Source: Pseudoalteromonas aurantia (GTDB lineage Bacteria; Pseudomonadota; Gammaproteobacteria; Enterobacterales; Alteromonadaceae). From it: a stretch of DNA of 38,239 bases. Within the stretch, counting starts at the first letter, position 1. Each line of letters starts with the position of its first letter. Below, piece after piece: positions 36,216 through 38,239 of this stretch. Location: positions 1 to 38,239 of the forward strand of contig NZ_PNBY01000044.1 in assembly GCF_005886875.1 (NCBI RefSeq), in the 5' to 3' direction. A program made the position numbers and the translations under genes. Below the pieces are notes generated by a model. That model worked only from the letters and a program-made list of their open reading frames with translations, had not been told where the DNA came from and searched no databases.

Positions 36216-37262
36216 ATGAATATCTTAGAACGTACAAGCAACAACATAAATATAGCTACATTTTGGGAGAATTATAGCTTAAAAAAATACAATCTTTCTC
36301 CCAGTTATCAACGAGAAGGTGAAGTTTGGAGTGGGCCTGATCAAAGCTACTTAATTGACACAATTCTCAAAAATTTTCCTATGCCGCCTATTTTCTTACA
36401 CCAACATATAGATAATGAAACAGGTAAAACTATTTATGATGTTATAGATGGTAAGCAAAGGTTAGGTGCCATAATTGGCTTTTTAAACAATGAAATTGCG
36501 ATCCCAGAAGACTTTTCAGAAGACGGTTTTGGTACACCTGAATTGGAAGGATTATATTTTAGAGACTTGGATTCCCCAGAAATATCTGCTTGGAAAAAGA
36601 ACTTATGGAAGTATGAAATAACTATTGAATATGTTGAAACTGATGATATAGGTGTTGTTAATCATATATTCGATCGCCTTAATAGGAATGGTGAACCATT
36701 AACATATCAAGAGTTAAGAAATGCAAAACATGGTGATACTGGATTTTATAGGTTAATTAAAGATATTTCAGCTTGGGACACATTTAGCCGTACAGTTGAT
36801 AGCTTAAGTAATAACCGCCTAGAAAATCATGAGTTTATCTCAGAGTTGATTTTTTTAATAACTGAAGACCAAGTTATTGCAGGTGATAAACCAAAAGATA
36901 TTGATGAGTTATATGAAAAGTACGCTGCTCTAGATACAAACGAATTAAATGTAATAAAAGAGAAAGTGCTAAAAATTAAAAATGTTTTCTCTACCTTTAA
37001 CCTTAATTTTGATGATAAGCGATTTCATGGCGTTAGCCATATTTATGGTTTGTGGGGACTTGCTTGGAAGTTACATAAAGGTGCTATAGATATCGAAGGG
37101 ATAGATGAAAAAATAACAGAATTTTTTCAAATTTATAAGCGCAAAGATGGTTCAAATGACTACATTGAAACTTATCGGGCAACCATGAGTGGTGGAACTA
37201 AAGGTTCATCTAGAAGAAAAAGACGTATAGATGCTCTGTTCAACTATATGGAGCAAACATAA
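36216..37262 (+). CDS. DUF262 (ParB/GmrS-type N-domain) protein
   Basis: 348 aa; ATG two bases after the SIR2-like stop. The DUF262 domain is clear: SYQREGEVWS (30-39), DGKQRL (78-83), a helix with FDRLNRNG (152-159) and LTYQELRNA (162-170). DUF262 proteins are ParB/Srx-fold NTP-using enzymes; when fused to an HNH DUF1524 domain they make GmrSD-type restriction enzymes. The HNH part is absent here: the C-terminus is helical and ends in SSRRKRRIDALFNYMEQ. It may act as regulator, sensor or partner of the SIR2-like protein. Its TAA forms part of the attC core. Confidence 0.87.
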   Translation: MNILERTSNNINIATFWENYSLKKYNLSPSYQREGEVWSGPDQSYLIDTILKNFPMPPIFLHQHIDNETGKTIYDVIDGKQRLGAIIGFLNNEIAIPEDFSEDGFGTPELEGLYFRDLDSPEISAWKKNLWKYEITIEYVETDDIGVVNHIFDRLNRNGEPLTYQELRNAKHGDTGFYRLIKDISAWDTFSRTVDSLSNNRLENHEFISELIFLITEDQVIAGDKPKDIDELYEKYAALDTNELNVIKEKVLKIKNVFSTFNLNFDDKRFHGVSHIYGLWGLAWKLHKGAIDIEGIDEKITEFFQIYKRKDGSNDYIETYRATMSGGTKGSSRRKRRIDALFNYMEQT

Positions 37263-37311
37263 CAAATAAGGATAGGTGTCGCGCAGCCGACACCTTATCT
37301 GGGTGTTGAAC
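37257..37311 (+). other. attC of the SIR2-DUF262 cassette
   Basis: 55 bp, a usual attC length. Right core GTTGAAC (37305-37311) fits GTTRRRY perfectly; left core ACATAAC overlaps the DUF262 stop. The internal stem GGTGTCG/CGACACC is 7 bp and extends to GGATA/TTATCT with one extra base. The loop is CGCAGC. Confidence 0.78.
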
Positions 37312-37359
37312 AAGCCCGAAGTGAGTTTTATAGCTTATTTATAGTAAATAGGATAACGA

Positions 37360-37463
37360 ACAGTGACACCCATTCAAAAAACTAAAACCAATAAGCAGGT
37401 AAAGTTCAATCTAAAATATCACCTAATTTGTAAAATTGAATTAACTACATGTGCTATGAGCTC
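37360..37463 (+). repeat. 104-bp direct repeat, copy 1
   Basis: Near-identical to copy 2 (37476-37579), period 116 bp. The first 41 bases are identical. It contains a GTG-started frame of 38 codons (37363-37482) opening TPIQKTKTNKQ; its TGA stop overlaps the GTG start of the second copy's frame. Confidence 0.85.
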
Positions 37464-37475
37464 AAAGAGTAAGAA

Positions 37476-37579
37476 ACAGTGACACCCATTCAAAAAACTA
37501 AAACCAATAAGCAGGCAATGTTCAACCTGAAATATCGTCTAGTTAATAACACTGAATTAACTACATGTGCTATAAGCTC
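37476..37579 (+). repeat. 104-bp direct repeat, copy 2
   Basis: Second copy, with scattered base changes. Its frame (37479-37598, about 39 codons) retains the same amino-acid pattern: TPIQKTKTNKQ, then FNLKYRLVNNTELTTCAISS. Not a CRISPR: only two copies, and the unit is too long. Confidence 0.85.
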
Positions 37580-37681
37580 CAAAATAGAGAAAAACTGAAC
37601 TCATCCCTAGTAATAAGGCACGGCTAAGCCTACAAACCATCGTGTATTGATTATATAGAGATTATCTTTGTGGTATAAACA
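37580..37681. other. spacer before transposase
   Basis: Contains GGCTAAGCC at 37622, a small palindrome that could belong to a REP element, but no full REP pattern with a conserved tetranucleotide was confirmed. Confidence 0.3.
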
Positions 37682-38239
37682 TTAGGCCAGTAACTTTTCA
37701 CACTGCTTATAATTAGCGCGCCGTTTTATTTCTAGGCTCGCACAATAATTATCAAGCTTTTGCGGCCGCCCTACTGCGCCGTGAAATACGCTGGTAAATT
37801 GCGTAGTGAGTTTTTGCCAGTTCTCTGGGGCGATGTTGAGTCTGTCTAGAATTGGTGAATTGATTAGGCTTATAGCGCCTCGCTTATCTGCCCGCATACA
37901 TCGGCCGGTTAGCTCTACCAGTTCTAAATACGATTTTAATTCAAACGGTAAACCTTTGGGCATGTGCTTTCTGGGGCTACCCGCAAACCGTGCCAAGTGT
38001 TTAGGTTGCTTGCCTTCTTTGGCATGTTCACAGCGTGTTTTAACACTTGTATACTCTGAGGTTTCGGGTGTCTCAGCCATTTTGGTTCTAATTGGGTTTA
38101 AATCAACATACGCCATACAGGCTGCTAACGCCGCTTCATCAAGTAAAGCTTGTGATTTAAAACGGCCTTCCCAGAATCTGCCTGTACAGTTATCTTCTTT
38201 ATTCGCCTTGCGGGCAATGCTTTCATTCAGCACCCGCAT
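37682..38239 (-). CDS. Y1-type transposase (REP-associated), 5' end outside window
   Basis: 185 residues; the start lies beyond the right edge of the window. GRFWEGRFKSQALLDEAALAACMAYVDLNPIR is the C-terminal signature of the IS200/Y1 transposase family used by REP-associated (RAYT) transposases. The HUH histidines and the tyrosine lie partly outside the window and cannot be checked. The C-terminal 120 residues, basic and helical, are typical of RAYT proteins. Confidence 0.8.
   Translation of the reverse strand: MRVLNESIARKANKEDNCTGRFWEGRFKSQALLDEAALAACMAYVDLNPIRTKMAETPETSEYTSVKTRCEHAKEGKQPKHLARFAGSPRKHMPKGLPFELKSYLELVELTGRCMRADKRGAISLINSPILDRLNIAPENWQKLTTQFTSVFHGAVGRPQKLDNYCASLEIKRRANYKQCEKLLA

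Larger units (their letters stand above)
33067..37311. mobile_element. degenerate integron with gene cassettes
   Basis: Parts in order: partial attC, leftward cassette gene, attC, decayed gene, truncated intI, LexA box, probable attI core, cold-shock cassette with attC, SIR2-DUF262 cassette with attC. The intI direction, pointing away from the rightward cassettes, is the standard integron layout. With intI truncated, new cassette capture would need an integrase supplied from elsewhere. Confidence 0.75.

Noticed and set aside
37360..37579. CRISPR-like repeat
   Set aside because: Only two copies, 104 bp each with 12 bp between them; no spacers and no cas genes.

Overview
The window looks like a chromosome segment of a marine gammaproteobacterium of the Alteromonadales type, Pseudoalteromonas-like. 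This is an inference from the AT-rich DNA, the umuDC and PhoD/SecDF sequence types, the large TonB-dependent receptor and an integron integrase N-terminus of the marine chromosomal-integron kind. No rRNA, tRNA or CRISPR array was seen.

Layout: (1) 486-3714, a MacB/FtsX-type ABC exporter operon (ATPase plus two permeases). (2) 4015-5706, a LexA-controlled umuDC operon. (3) 5953-21578, a 15.6-kb catabolic regulon: bicupin, SDR dehydrogenase, HisD-like dehydrogenase, LacI regulator, alpha/beta hydrolase, HpcH/HpaI aldolase, TonB receptor, sodium:solute symporter and five two-domain SnoaL/NTF2-like proteins. At least four copies (a fifth is weaker) of a palindrome with core TGACTTCGAAGTCA lie in front of its transcription units and are the probable operators of the LacI protein. 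(4) 22235-27290, a small exported protein, a second-type SecD/SecF pair and a Tat-exported PhoD lipoprotein. (5) 28286-32685, a MoxR-like AAA+ ATPase divergent from a metallopeptidase/VWA protein that overlaps an ankyrin protein. (6) 32854-38239, an accessory zone: IS3 remnant, degenerate integron, a tandem repeat and a Y1-type transposase cut by the window edge.

The integron is the most informative accessory structure. An intI gene truncated after about 64 residues keeps a perfect-format LexA box upstream. A probable attI core follows, then two rightward cassettes: a cold-shock/zinc-ribbon/CFI-box gene, and a two-gene SIR2-like plus DUF262 module. Each ends in a recognisable attC site whose first core overlaps the stop codon of the last gene. 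Left of intI a leftward cassette with flanking attC sequences and a decayed gene remain. The SIR2-DUF262 pair resembles anti-phage defence genes and is the best candidate for an undescribed system.

The catabolic regulon is the second candidate. Outer-membrane uptake, sodium-coupled inner-membrane uptake, two NAD-type dehydrogenases, a hydrolase, an aldolase and a bicupin form a coherent import-and-degradation route. The substrate cannot be read from the sequence, and five SnoaL-like double-domain proteins in one regulon is unusual.
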